Assembly: GCF_001049895.1 (NCBI RefSeq)
Contig: NZ_CVPE01000003.1
Location: forward strand, 310,001 to 374,000
Origin: Rubeoparvulum massiliense
Lineage (GTDB): Bacteria > Bacillota > Bacilli > Rubeoparvulales > Rubeoparvulaceae
Direction of reading: 5' to 3'
DNA: 64,000 bases
Under the pieces are notes generated by a model. That model saw only the letters and a program-made list of their open reading frames with translations, did no database searches and was not told the origin of the DNA. Shown here one piece after another: positions 27,902-35,323 of this stretch. How positions within the stretch are numbered: position 1 is the first letter of the stretch; each line of letters starts with the position of its first letter. The translations under genes were made by a program, and so were the position numbers.

Positions 27902-27935
27902 ATATAAAAAAGGCACTACCCGAATCGGCAATGCC
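27902..27935 (-). terminator. Terminator after tRNA-Arg
   Basis: The hairpin GGCATTGCC / GGTAGTGCC (27912-27935, with wobble pairs) is followed by TTTTTTT on the minus strand. Confidence 0.85.
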
Positions 27936-27950
27936 CTATGATGACTGAAC

Positions 27951-28027
<77 letters not shown>

Positions 28028-28113
28028 AATAGATTAAAAGGCGACAGTTCTTATTATAATCGGGGAGCTTAAGCACGTCAATATCCCACAGTATATTGCC
28101 ATCATAGGTTTGC

Positions 28114-28653
28114 TTATCCTGTTATGAATAAATCATCCTGAATGATACCATTCATTCCCCATGCAGCCACTGGTTGATGCTGATCAGTCAAATACTTCAC
28201 TGACCAGCGTCCTTTTTCAATGGACAACATTGCATAGCTACCTTGTGGTACACCACGAGGCTTCACCAAGCTTCCAGGATTGATAAAGAGAATGCCATCC
28301 ATGACCTCCACCAAGGGTTGATGGGTATGGCCAAAAACAATCACTTGTACTCCTTTTTCTTTTCCTCGATAGAATAATGGAAGTAAAGAGTGTTTCACGT
28401 GGTGAAGATGGCCATGAACCAACATCAATTGGTAGCCACTCCAAGCAAAGCATCGCTCTGTTGGTAAGGAACTTTCCAAGTCACAGTTTCCCCGTACTGC
28501 CTTGATACGTTCCGCTCCATCTGGTATCCCTTCCATTACATTTTGTTCGTGGTCACCTGCATGTAGAATCAGATGATGAGGATAGGCGTTATATAGATTA
28601 TGCCAGTTTGCTATTCTCCCATGTGTATCACTGACGATGACCAGTTCCGTCAT
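28114..28653 (-). CDS. Metallophosphoesterase, YfcE/YsnB family
   Basis: A 179-residue calcineurin-like phosphodiesterase. The metal-binding motifs are SDTHGR (residues 8-13), AGDHE (near 32), RGNCD (near 55), VHGHLHH (near 80) and FGHTHQP (near 107), all intact. Family members hydrolyse phosphodiesters in vitro; the physiological substrate is unknown. It lies 4 bases after rdgB and shares its transcript, the conserved rph-rdgB-ysnB order of Bacillus. The start ATG at 28653 has GAGGTGAGAG upstream. Confidence 0.9.
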   Translation of the reverse strand: MTELVIVSDTHGRIANWHNLYNAYPHHLILHAGDHEQNVMEGIPDGAERIKAVRGNCDLESSLPTERCFAWSGYQLMLVHGHLHHVKHSLLPLFYRGKEKGVQVIVFGHTHQPLVEVMDGILFINPGSLVKPRGVPQGSYAMLSIEKGRWSVKYLTDQHQPVAAWGMNGIIQDDLFITG

Positions 28654-28657
28654 ACTC

Positions 28658-29272
28658 TCACCTCTTTAGGCGCTCGATATGCTGTAGCATCGCCCTCATT
28701 GCTTTCCCGCGATGACTGATTCGATTCTTCTCCTCCATGGTTACTTCAGCCAATGTTTTGCCATACTCTTCCACATAGAAGAGTGGATCATAGCCAAAGC
28801 CTCCACTACCATGAATCTCATTGGTAATCCAGCCTTCGCATTTCCCCTCTGCTACAATGGGTTCCTCACCTGGCAGGATGAGAATGAGCACCGAGCGAAA
28901 GCGTGCAGTCCGTTGCTCCCACTGAATATTCTGAAGTGCTTGCAGGAGCTTAAGATTATTGGCTGTATGATTTCCATGCTCGCCAGCGTAACGAGCAGAA
29001 TAGACCCCTGGTTCCCCTTGAAGAGCATCCACCTCTAACCCCGAGTCATCAGCCAGCACTGGCAGGTGCAAAAGATCAGCAATCGTTTTTGCTTTTTTTA
29101 GTGCATTTTCATAAAAGGTTGTTCCATCTTCCTCAACCTCAGGAATTTCTGGATAATCGGCAAGGCTCTTCACCTCTAAATGAAATGGCTTCACCATCTC
29201 CCGAAGCTCCTCTACCTTCCCTTGGTTTGCAGTTGCTAGCACAAGGGTCATAAATGATTCTCTACTCTCCAT
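28658..29272 (-). CDS. rdgB: dITP/XTP pyrophosphatase (HAM1 family)
   Basis: Removes non-canonical purine nucleotides (ITP, dITP, XTP) from the nucleotide pool. The family start MTLVLATANQGKVEELREM is followed by a metal-site region LPVLADDSGLEVDAL (near 75). GEPGVYSARYAG and HGSGGFGYDPLF (near 155) complete the signature. Two starts are possible: ATG at 29272 with GGAGGAAAG, used here, or ATG at 29251, which begins at the conserved MTLVLATANQGK. The gene follows rph by 3 bases. Confidence 0.94.
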   Translation of the reverse strand: MESRESFMTLVLATANQGKVEELREMVKPFHLEVKSLADYPEIPEVEEDGTTFYENALKKAKTIADLLHLPVLADDSGLEVDALQGEPGVYSARYAGEHGNHTANNLKLLQALQNIQWEQRTARFRSVLILILPGEEPIVAEGKCEGWITNEIHGSGGFGYDPLFYVEEYGKTLAEVTMEEKNRISHRGKAMRAMLQHIERLKR

Positions 29273-29275
29273 CGT

Positions 29276-30067
29276 CTATCTTTCCTCCCGCTGTACCTTG
29301 TCCTGTTCTATTTCTTTCGAAGCTGACTCAGTGGTTCTGATTAAGCTAACAGCATCGCCTAATGCCTTCCGCTGTGCTTCCATACAGGTGGCAATCCCTT
29401 TACGAGCAAGTTGGATTAATTGTGTCAATTCTTCCGTGGAGAATGGTGACTCCTCGCCAGTTCCTTGCAGCTCAACAAATTTGCCATTCCCTGTCATGAC
29501 CACATTCATATCCACTTTCGCATGGGAGTCTTCTTCATAACATAAGTCCAGCATAGGAACACCTTGAACAACGCCTACACTAATCGCTGCCAAAGAATCT
29601 GTAATAGGAGATTGGCGGAGAAGTTCATGATCCATCAGATACTGAATAGCCAGAACCATCGCCACGAAGCCCCCGGTAATGGAAGCCGTACGTGTTCCAC
29701 CATCTGCTTGAATCACATCACAGTCAATCCAGATCGTGCGTTCCCCGAGCTTTTCTAAATCCACCACAGAGCGGAGTGCTCGTCCCACAAGACGTTGAAT
29801 TTCCATGGTTCTGCCTCCAACCTTCCCCCTTGTGGACTCCCGAGCGTTACGGATTTGGGTAGCACGAGGTAGCATGGAATACTCGGCTGTAACCCAGCCC
29901 TTACCTTCTCCCCGCATAAATGGTGGGACACGTTCCTCAACACTGGCTGTACAGATCACTTTCGTATCGCCAAATTGAACTAATGCAGACCCCTCTGGAT
30001 GTTTGAGATAATTGGGCTCGATCTTTACTTCTCGCAATTGATCCGCTTCACGTCCATCAACACGCAT
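29276..30067 (-). CDS. rph: Ribonuclease PH
   Basis: Phosphorolytic 3'-5' exoribonuclease that trims tRNA 3' ends. The 263 residues start [21 protein letters not shown]. They include the family segments [14 protein letters not shown], the phosphate-site region [37 protein letters not shown] and VDMNVVMTG. The C-terminal tail (about residue 240 on, [16 protein letters not shown]) is charged. The start ATG at 30067 has GGAGG upstream. Confidence 0.96.
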   Translation of the reverse strand: MRVDGREADQLREVKIEPNYLKHPEGSALVQFGDTKVICTASVEERVPPFMRGEGKGWVTAEYSMLPRATQIRNARESTRGKVGGRTMEIQRLVGRALRSVVDLEKLGERTIWIDCDVIQADGGTRTASITGGFVAMVLAIQYLMDHELLRQSPITDSLAAISVGVVQGVPMLDLCYEEDSHAKVDMNVVMTGNGKFVELQGTGEESPFSTEELTQLIQLARKGIATCMEAQRKALGDAVSLIRTTESASKEIEQDKVQREER

Positions 30068-30125
30068 TGGCTATTCCTCCTTCAATTTCATAAAAATCAT
30101 TGTACACAAGAACTCATTGAATGGC

Positions 30126-30152
30126 AAAAGAGGGGAGCTACTCGTTCCCCTC
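30126..30152 (-). terminator. Terminator between gerM and rph
   Basis: The stem GAGGGGA / TCCCCTC (30130-30136, 30146-30152) is followed by TTTT on the minus strand. It lies 51 bases downstream of the gerM stop. Confidence 0.75.
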
Positions 30153-30203
30153 CAATCTTTTTATCGTATACCGCTTTCTCATTGTACCACGTCAATACCC
30201 ATC

Positions 30204-31295
30204 CTAAAAGGAGATACGATTGATTCGGATTGGCTTTTCTGCTAATTGGGATGATTGATTGCTATCTGTAGCATAATCAGCACTTCCGTTCACCAATACC
30301 TGCACCTTACCCATACTCGTGGTTTCCAGTAGGGATAAAACAATGCTTTCATAGACCTGACGGCTCATCATTTGTTCTTCTCCCCAACCAAGAATGGTAG
30401 GATCAAAGTTCGCCACAATGCTCTGCTGCTCTTCATTCACTTCAGCATGGATCAGCTTGGTGGAGGGTAGAATGGGACTGACTAGCTTACTAGAGCGATC
30501 TGGTCCCTTAATCAGTTCAACCACTGTAGCCATGACCACATCTTGCTCTCCCTGCACCAGTCGTGTTACAGGTACATGATAATCCACGCCATTCGGAGAG
30601 GTCGCTGTAAAGTAAAGGGTAACTGGCATGGTGTGACCAACGGTAGTATAACGCCCCATCTCTACATTTATACCCATAGCTCGATTTAGCGGCTTTGGTA
30701 TGGGGGTCAGAGCTACAGGCATCTGTTCTAAGCGCTCACCATTTACCCAGATGACCACTTCATTGACCGTAGGAAATTCTGTCAGAGCCCATGTGATACC
30801 TTGAAGAATCTTGAGTTCATCTCCAGGGGCGTACTGGGTAAATTCCTTGGAAAAATCCACGGTAGCGACACCTTGCTGAATATCAATGCTTTGGACCTTC
30901 GTTCCTGCAGGAAGCAATGCCTGAAATCCAACAGGAATCATCGACTCTACTGGGCCACCTGCAATCATATGCTCTAATACTTGTTGAGCCACAGACTCGG
31001 AAAATGGAAGCTCTTTCGTTACAGGTGTAACGAAACCATTTTGATCAAGGAGATAGAGCGTACTCTGAACCATATTACTCTCTAATTTGTTCGCTTGGTT
31101 CAGCAAGTTCCCTGTTTGTTCTTCTTGCTTATCTGGGGAATTGGCTGTTTGATCTCCCATGGGATCCATCACCGTATAGTCAATCTGGGGTGGATCAAGG
31201 GATGTATCTCCTCCTGAACTAGTCCAGCCACAAGCCGATAATGTGACAAGCATGATCAGCAAAATGATGGATAGGAGTCTTCGCTTCTGCTGCAT
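30204..31295 (-). CDS. gerM: Spore germination/sporulation lipoprotein GerM
   Basis: A 363-residue lipoprotein needed in Bacillus for sporulation and germination (spore peptidoglycan). The signal is MQQKRRLLSIILLIMLVTLSACGW, with lipobox LSAC. Two GerM (GMN) domains are visible: residues about 85-210 (TLYLLDQNGFVTPVTKELP ... VATVDFSKEFTQYAPG) and about 230-345 (VTLYFTATSPNGVDYHVPVTR ... SIVANFDPTILGW). The start ATG at 31295 has GAGGAGGG upstream. It sits between racE and rph, as in Bacillus. Confidence 0.93.
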   Translation of the reverse strand: MQQKRRLLSIILLIMLVTLSACGWTSSGGDTSLDPPQIDYTVMDPMGDQTANSPDKQEEQTGNLLNQANKLESNMVQSTLYLLDQNGFVTPVTKELPFSESVAQQVLEHMIAGGPVESMIPVGFQALLPAGTKVQSIDIQQGVATVDFSKEFTQYAPGDELKILQGITWALTEFPTVNEVVIWVNGERLEQMPVALTPIPKPLNRAMGINVEMGRYTTVGHTMPVTLYFTATSPNGVDYHVPVTRLVQGEQDVVMATVVELIKGPDRSSKLVSPILPSTKLIHAEVNEEQQSIVANFDPTILGWGEEQMMSRQVYESIVLSLLETTSMGKVQVLVNGSADYATDSNQSSQLAEKPIRINRISF

Positions 31296-31360
31296 AGTAT
31301 ACCCTCCTCAGCACAGTTTGTACTATATATCTATACGAGCCCTATCCAATTTAGACCATA

Positions 31361-31391
31361 AAAAAACAAGCATCAAAAATGATGATGCTTG
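31361..31391 (-). terminator. Terminator of racE, beginning inside the coding sequence
   Basis: The stem CAAGCATCA / TGATGCTTG (31367-31375, 31383-31391) is followed by TTTTTTT on the minus strand. The racE stop codon (31375-31373) lies in the hairpin. Confidence 0.88.
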
Positions 31392-32167
31392 ACAATGACA
31401 GAGGTTCCTAGCCAATCCACAGCAATCTCTTCAAAATCCTTCGGGTCTCCACTGGTAAAGAAAAGATGGGAATCATTCCGTTCAGCCTCTTCCAATTGAT
31501 TGAGTTGATACAGAACGGTACTGATCTCTCGAGCAGTCTCTTCTGCAGAGTCGATCAACGTCACCTGCTCACCCATAATCTGATGAATGACAGGCTGTAA
31601 TAATGGATAATGGGTGCAACCAAGAATCAATGTGTCCAGATTTTCTCCTTGGAGGGACTGAAGCGCTGTACGCACTTCCTCCAATGCCTCCTCCTTCTTA
31701 TAGCCACCTTGCTCCACGAGAGGAACCAAGGTGGGGCAGGCTAAGCTTTTTACATAGTGAGAAGGATTAATCTTGTGAATATGTTGGGGATACGCTTCAC
31801 TGTTAACGGTATTGATGGTCCCGATAATCCCAATACGTCCATGAGCCGTCGCCTTAATAGCTGCCCGTGAACCAGGTCCAATTACCCCGATGACTGGAAC
31901 AGGTAAGCGATCCTTTACATAGTCCAATGCAAGTGCAGTCGCTGTATTACAAGCGATTACTAACATCTTGAGATCATATTGCAAGAGATATTCTGCCATT
32001 TGTAATGTGAAGTCACGCACTTCATCACCTGGTCGCGGGCCATAGGGACAGCGGGCATTGTCACCGAAATAAACAACCCTCTCCTTCGGCAGCTGTCGAA
32101 ATACCTCACGAACAACCGTTAGACCTCCCACGCCAGAATCTAAAATACCAATTCGTTTTCCTTCCAT
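31373..32167 (-). CDS. racE: Glutamate racemase
   Basis: Makes D-glutamate for peptidoglycan (and poly-gamma-glutamate where present). The 264-residue product starts MEGKRIGILDSGVGGLTV. The two catalytic cysteines lie in VIACNTATAL (near 73) and ILGCTHYPLL (near 185), and YFGDNARCPYGPR is near 35. The start ATG at 32167 has a poor ribosome site (AAAAAGGATGACTTAAT). Its last codons form part of the terminator. Confidence 0.95.
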   Translation of the reverse strand: MEGKRIGILDSGVGGLTVVREVFRQLPKERVVYFGDNARCPYGPRPGDEVRDFTLQMAEYLLQYDLKMLVIACNTATALALDYVKDRLPVPVIGVIGPGSRAAIKATAHGRIGIIGTINTVNSEAYPQHIHKINPSHYVKSLACPTLVPLVEQGGYKKEEALEEVRTALQSLQGENLDTLILGCTHYPLLQPVIHQIMGEQVTLIDSAEETAREISTVLYQLNQLEEAERNDSHLFFTSGDPKDFEEIAVDWLGTSVIVKHHHF

Positions 32168-32253
32168 ATTAAGTCATCCTTTTTCTTCTTCATGTATGGG
32201 CACTGCAGTATATGTTTGAAAAGGATGGGTGGTGCCTCTTGGCTAGAGGCTTA

Positions 32254-32694
32254 TTATTCCCTCGACATTTCTTCATATAGTTGCGTAAGTGTCACTTGGA
32301 GTCGGTCTACCTCACTTCGATCAAAATGCTGGAGGATCCCTTTCAAATATGCTTGACGAGCCTGTAAAACCTGATGGATGATTTCATTACCCTTGGGTAA
32401 AAGATGTATGCGCACTACCCGTCGATCTTTCTCATCACGGATTCGTTGTACCAATTCATTCTTCTCCATTCGATCGATGAGATCAGTAGTGGTACTAAAA
32501 GCCAAATACATCTTATTGCTTAGATCCCCGATAGTTGTATCACCCAATTCATCCAACCATTGCAGAGCAATAAACTGTGGAGGAGTAATGGGAAAGTCAT
32601 TGAGGATCTCCCGCCCCTTGCGTTTGATTATGCCACTGATATGACGAAGCAAGCGTTCTAATTCTACCACTTCTTCTTCTGTTATATTGCTCAT
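32254..32694 (-). CDS. MarR-family transcriptional regulator (YsmB-like)
   Basis: A 146-residue winged-helix DNA-binding protein. The recognition region reads TIGDLSNKMYLAFSTTTDLIDRMEKNELVQRIRDEKDRRVVRIHLLPKGNEII, typical of MarR (near 55-110). Flanking helices form the dimer interface. In B. subtilis, the MarR-like YsmB lies between racE and gerE; position agrees. The target and ligand are unknown. The start ATG at 32694 has CAGGAGGA upstream. A small hairpin (32234-32250) follows the gene without a T-run. Confidence 0.9.
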   Translation of the reverse strand: MSNITEEEVVELERLLRHISGIIKRKGREILNDFPITPPQFIALQWLDELGDTTIGDLSNKMYLAFSTTTDLIDRMEKNELVQRIRDEKDRRVVRIHLLPKGNEIIHQVLQARQAYLKGILQHFDRSEVDRLQVTLTQLYEEMSRE

Positions 32695-32722
32695 CTTTTC
32701 CTCCTGGATCTCTTTTACTTCA

Positions 32723-32923
32723 TTATAACGGAATATCGATACCTTTGTAGGATAAGTTCTCTAAACACTCTTTTAAATATTGATCATGATGTTCAGGATA
32801 GATGATCAGCTTCGTGAGTACATGTTGAATCGCCTCATCCACTTCTATCAAAGTAGGCGCACGTTGAACACGATATGTATTGCACTTCCATAGTTCACAG
32901 GATGAGATAAAGTTCAATACCAT
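32723..32923 (-). CDS. Possible small protein, 66 residues, unknown
   Basis: An open frame between gerE and the MarR gene, same strand. The product has a mixed N-terminus and an amphipathic helical C-terminal half (EVDEAIQHVLTKLIIYPEHHDQYLKECLENLSYKG). It fills a 230-base gap. The ATG at 32923 lacks a ribosome site, and a TATAAT lies at 32934-32929 directly before it, so any true start may be downstream. I do not recognise it. It could be non-coding. Confidence 0.35.
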   Translation of the reverse strand: MVLNFISSCELWKCNTYRVQRAPTLIEVDEAIQHVLTKLIIYPEHHDQYLKECLENLSYKGIDIPL

Positions 32924-32947
32924 GATTATAACACGGTGAAGCTTTTC

Positions 32948-32977
32948 AAAAAAAACACCCTATCCACATGATAGGGT
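32948..32977 (-). terminator. Terminator after gerE
   Basis: The stem ACCCTATC / GATAGGGT (32957-32964, 32970-32977) has a 5-base loop and is followed by eight T on the minus strand after one mismatched base. Confidence 0.9.
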
Positions 32978-32985
32978 CATAGTAA

Positions 32986-33210
32986 CTAAATTTTTAATTC
33001 TCCCATACGTACCAGCTCAACAACAGCCTGGGAACGACCTTTGACGCCGAGCTTCTGCATCACGTTCGATATATGATTTCGAACGGTTTTTTCGCTGATA
33101 AAGAGTTGCTGGGCAATCTCTCGGGTCGTCTTATCTTGTACTAACAGTTCAAATACTTCACGTTCCCTGTTGGTTAACAATTGCGACTTTCTTTGATTGG
33201 TCTCTTTCAA
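32986..33210 (-). CDS. gerE: Late mother-cell sporulation regulator GerE
   Basis: LuxR-type helix-turn-helix protein that switches coat-gene expression late in sporulation. The core LLTNREREVFELLVQDKTTREIAQQLFISEKTVRNHI and KLGVKGRSQAVVELVRMGEL is nearly identical to what I recall of Bacillus GerE. I place the start at TTG 33210 (product MKETNQRKSQLL, 74 residues, the same length as in B. subtilis), because AAGGAGG lies 10 bases before it. A GTG three codons upstream is only one base from that site. A sigma-K promoter precedes it. Confidence 0.96.
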   Translation of the reverse strand: MKETNQRKSQLLTNREREVFELLVQDKTTREIAQQLFISEKTVRNHISNVMQKLGVKGRSQAVVELVRMGELKI

Positions 33211-33268
33211 TCGTGCCACCCCTCCTTGCTAGGGCTCATCAAGTGCACTGTTGAGGGATACGTCAAGT

Positions 33269-33296
33269 TATCCTATGTAGAAAGAGTCACTTCGGT
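33269..33296 (-). promoter_or_regulatory. Sigma-K promoter of gerE
   Basis: ACC (33296-33294), a 16-bp spacer and CATAGGATA (33277-33269) match the sigma-K consensus (AC at -35, CATAnnnTA at -10) at every defined position. It lies about 60 bases upstream of gerE, which is sigma-K dependent in B. subtilis. Confidence 0.8.
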
Positions 33297-33313
33297 GCAG
33301 TTTTTGCAAGGAA

Positions 33314-33754
33314 TTAGGCATCTGAAATTGAATAAGGTGTAGGATTCTCGCCCCTCTTCCCATACTGTAAATATAGTACAGGACAAGAGATCTGTTTCAG
33401 CCAATCCATGTTTTCGTTCACCTGAGGAGAAAGAAGGACTACCTCTGCTTGTTGTAAATCCAGTGTTTGGACACCGATCTCATGATGACTAATCTGCCAG
33501 AGGGGAAGTGGCAAGCTCCGGAAGAGGAAGATCACATCGCCATAGCGCAGACAGTTCCTTACGCACTCTCTCACAGGGAAGTCTGGCGAAGATTCAAAAA
33601 GATGAACCGGCTCGAAACCAAAACGACGAATGAGCCCCCTGCGATCTTGTAGTTGCTCGCGTCCTTTATTCAGAATCGTTCGTCGAGGAGATAAATAGAG
33701 ATCACCTGGAACAAACTGAGCAGGTATACCATGAAAGAACATTTGCCTCACCAC
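33314..33754 (-). CDS. Unrecognised protein, 146 residues, upstream of gerE
   Basis: I do not recognise this gene. The product is soluble, has no signal or membrane segment, and mixes basic stretches (SPRRTILNKGREQLQDRRGLIRRFGFEP) with hydrophobic beta-like ones (DVIFLFRSLPLPL, AEVVLLSPQ, CPVLYLQYG). It suggests a small alpha/beta fold. The start is GTG at 33754 or ATG at 33742 (MFFHGIPAQ), the latter with GGTGAGG just upstream. It is on the gerE strand, immediately ahead of the gerE promoter. No usual Bacillus gene is known to me at this place. Confidence 0.6.
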   Translation of the reverse strand: MVRQMFFHGIPAQFVPGDLYLSPRRTILNKGREQLQDRRGLIRRFGFEPVHLFESSPDFPVRECVRNCLRYGDVIFLFRSLPLPLWQISHHEIGVQTLDLQQAEVVLLSPQVNENMDWLKQISCPVLYLQYGKRGENPTPYSISDA

Positions 33755-33906
33755 GATCTAGCTTGCCAAAAAGTGATTGATCTATACCGAAACAGCAGAA
33801 GCATCTTTTCAAGACTTTGACAAACTTTAATGATACTTCATACAGAAATTTGTTAAAGAAATGACACAATATTTTTATGCTGTTTTATCGTTTTAAGCCT
33901 TATATT

Positions 33907-33927
33907 TACAGTATTTTTAAAACTGTA
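33907..33927. repeat. Inverted repeat TACAGT-N9-ACTGTA
   Basis: 6-bp perfect arms around an A/T centre lie in the AT-rich, non-coding stretch 33755-33987 between the unknown gene and the thioesterase. No other clear signal was seen in this stretch. Confidence 0.5.
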
Positions 33928-33987
33928 TCAATTAAAAAATGAGTCTGTTGTATCAGAGGATCTGTTTTTCAAACCACCAAATTCGAT

Positions 33988-34476
33988 CTATTCAATCATC
34001 GCTGAAGAGAATTCTGGTTCGTAAGACTGGATGAGCTGAATAAATTCCGAAGAAAAAGGAGTAGGCTTTTTGGTGATGGTATCAATATTAACGAGACGCC
34101 CTCGTCCTGCAGCAATCAGTACCTTATCTGCTTCACGAATCAGAGCATATTCCAATTCGATGGAGGTACGGCCAATGGATGCTGTTCGCACCTGAAGTAA
34201 AATCGCTTGGTTAAAGAAAAGCTCCTGTAAATAATCACAAGCGAGGTCTGCTACAACAGGATAGCTTTTCGCTCTCTCCATACCACTCCAATGGTCAAGG
34301 AGCTTTAACTCACCAAAATAATCAAGTCGTCCCTGCTCGAAATAGATAAAATAACTCACGTTATTGATATGTCCGAACGCATCGGTTTCTGAAAAGCGCG
34401 GTTCAATCCGAGTGGAAAAGCGAAATTTTTGTAACCAGGTTTGAAGATCTGGCTGGATATATGGCGGCAGAGCCAT
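33988..34476 (-). CDS. Acyl-CoA thioesterase, hot-dog fold (YsmA-like)
   Basis: A 162-residue protein of the 4-hydroxybenzoyl-CoA thioesterase/YbgC family, which hydrolyses acyl-CoA. The family signature is RFSETDAFGHINNVSYFIYFEQGRLDYF (residues about 30-58), with the catalytic Asp in ETDAFGHINN. The start is ATG at 34476 (MALPPYIQPD), with GGGAG 9 bases upstream; a longer frame would begin with TTG. In B. subtilis ysmA has this place between sdhB and gerE. A FadR-like palindrome lies about 20 bases before the start. Confidence 0.88.
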   Translation of the reverse strand: MALPPYIQPDLQTWLQKFRFSTRIEPRFSETDAFGHINNVSYFIYFEQGRLDYFGELKLLDHWSGMERAKSYPVVADLACDYLQELFFNQAILLQVRTASIGRTSIELEYALIREADKVLIAAGRGRLVNIDTITKKPTPFSSEFIQLIQSYEPEFSSAMIE

Positions 34477-34496
34477 CTTCAACACTCCCTTCAAAA

Positions 34497-34510
34497 TGAA
34501 TGATCATTCA
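34497..34510. promoter_or_regulatory. 14-bp perfect palindrome TGAATGATCATTCA
   Basis: The half sites are identical to those of the FadR operator at 45190-45207 but without the 4-bp centre. It lies between the sdhB terminator and the thioesterase gene. An operator is likely; the binding protein is unknown. Confidence 0.5.
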
Positions 34511-34521
34511 GTTCCTTGCAA

Positions 34522-34553
34522 GAAAAAGCCAGTACAGATATTCTATACTGGCT
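34522..34553 (-). terminator. Terminator of the sdhCAB operon
   Basis: The stem AGCCAGTA / TACTGGCT (34527-34534, 34546-34553) is followed by TTTTTC on the minus strand. Confidence 0.88.
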
Positions 34554-34573
34554 GTTCTTTGCGTTGATGTGAC

Positions 34574-35323
34574 TTAGTTTTTGAAGAAACGACGGATGGA
34601 ATGAGCAGTGGTTGCATTGTTTAATGCAGCGATGGATGTTGTCAAAGGAATACCCTTTGGACATACTTGTACACAGTTTTGAGAGTTACCACAGTCTGTG
34701 ATACCACCTTCACCCATAATTGCATCCAACCGTTCTTCACGATGCATAGCGCCTGTTGGATGTTCGTTGAATAGACGAACTTGGCTTAATGGAGCTGGTC
34801 CCATAAATGGGGACTTGGAGCTTACGTTTGGACATGCTTCCAAGCAGCATCCGCAAGTCATACATTTTTGAAGTTCATAAGCCCAACGACGATCCTTTTC
34901 TGGCATCCGTGGACCAGGTCCGAGATCCCATGTACCGTCGATTGGAACCCAGGCTTTTACTTTCTTCAAGGATTCAAACATACGGCTACGGTCTACGATT
35001 AAGTCACGAACGATAGGGAAGGTGCTCATTGGTGCAAGTCGAATTGGCTGTTGAATCTTGTCAACAAGGGTTGAACAACCTTGACGTGGGCGGCCATTGA
35101 TTACCATGGAGCATGCGCCGCATACTTCTTCTAAGCAGACGCTTTCCCAAGCCACTGGTGTTGTCTCTTTACCGTCAGCTGTGACAGGATTCTTTTGAAT
35201 CTCCATCAAGCAGCCAATAATATTCATATTAGGACGGTAAGGAATCTTAAACTCTTCTGTATATGGCTGAGAGTTAGGATCTGCTTGCCGCTTGATAATC
35301 AGATGGATGGTCTTTTCGCTCAT
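34574..35323 (-). CDS. sdhB: Succinate dehydrogenase iron-sulfur subunit
   Basis: Carries electrons from the flavoprotein to the SdhC hemes. Cysteines for the [2Fe-2S] cluster are in CLEEVCGAC...C (residues 69-91). Those for the other two clusters are in CMTCGCCLEACPN (about 155-167) and CGNSQNCVQVCPKGIP (about 212-227). At 249 residues it matches Bacillus SdhB. The ATG at 35323 overlaps the sdhA stop (ATGA), with GGAGG upstream within sdhA. It is the last gene of the operon. Confidence 0.97.
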   Translation of the reverse strand: MSEKTIHLIIKRQADPNSQPYTEEFKIPYRPNMNIIGCLMEIQKNPVTADGKETTPVAWESVCLEEVCGACSMVINGRPRQGCSTLVDKIQQPIRLAPMSTFPIVRDLIVDRSRMFESLKKVKAWVPIDGTWDLGPGPRMPEKDRRWAYELQKCMTCGCCLEACPNVSSKSPFMGPAPLSQVRLFNEHPTGAMHREERLDAIMGEGGITDCGNSQNCVQVCPKGIPLTTSIAALNNATTAHSIRRFFKN

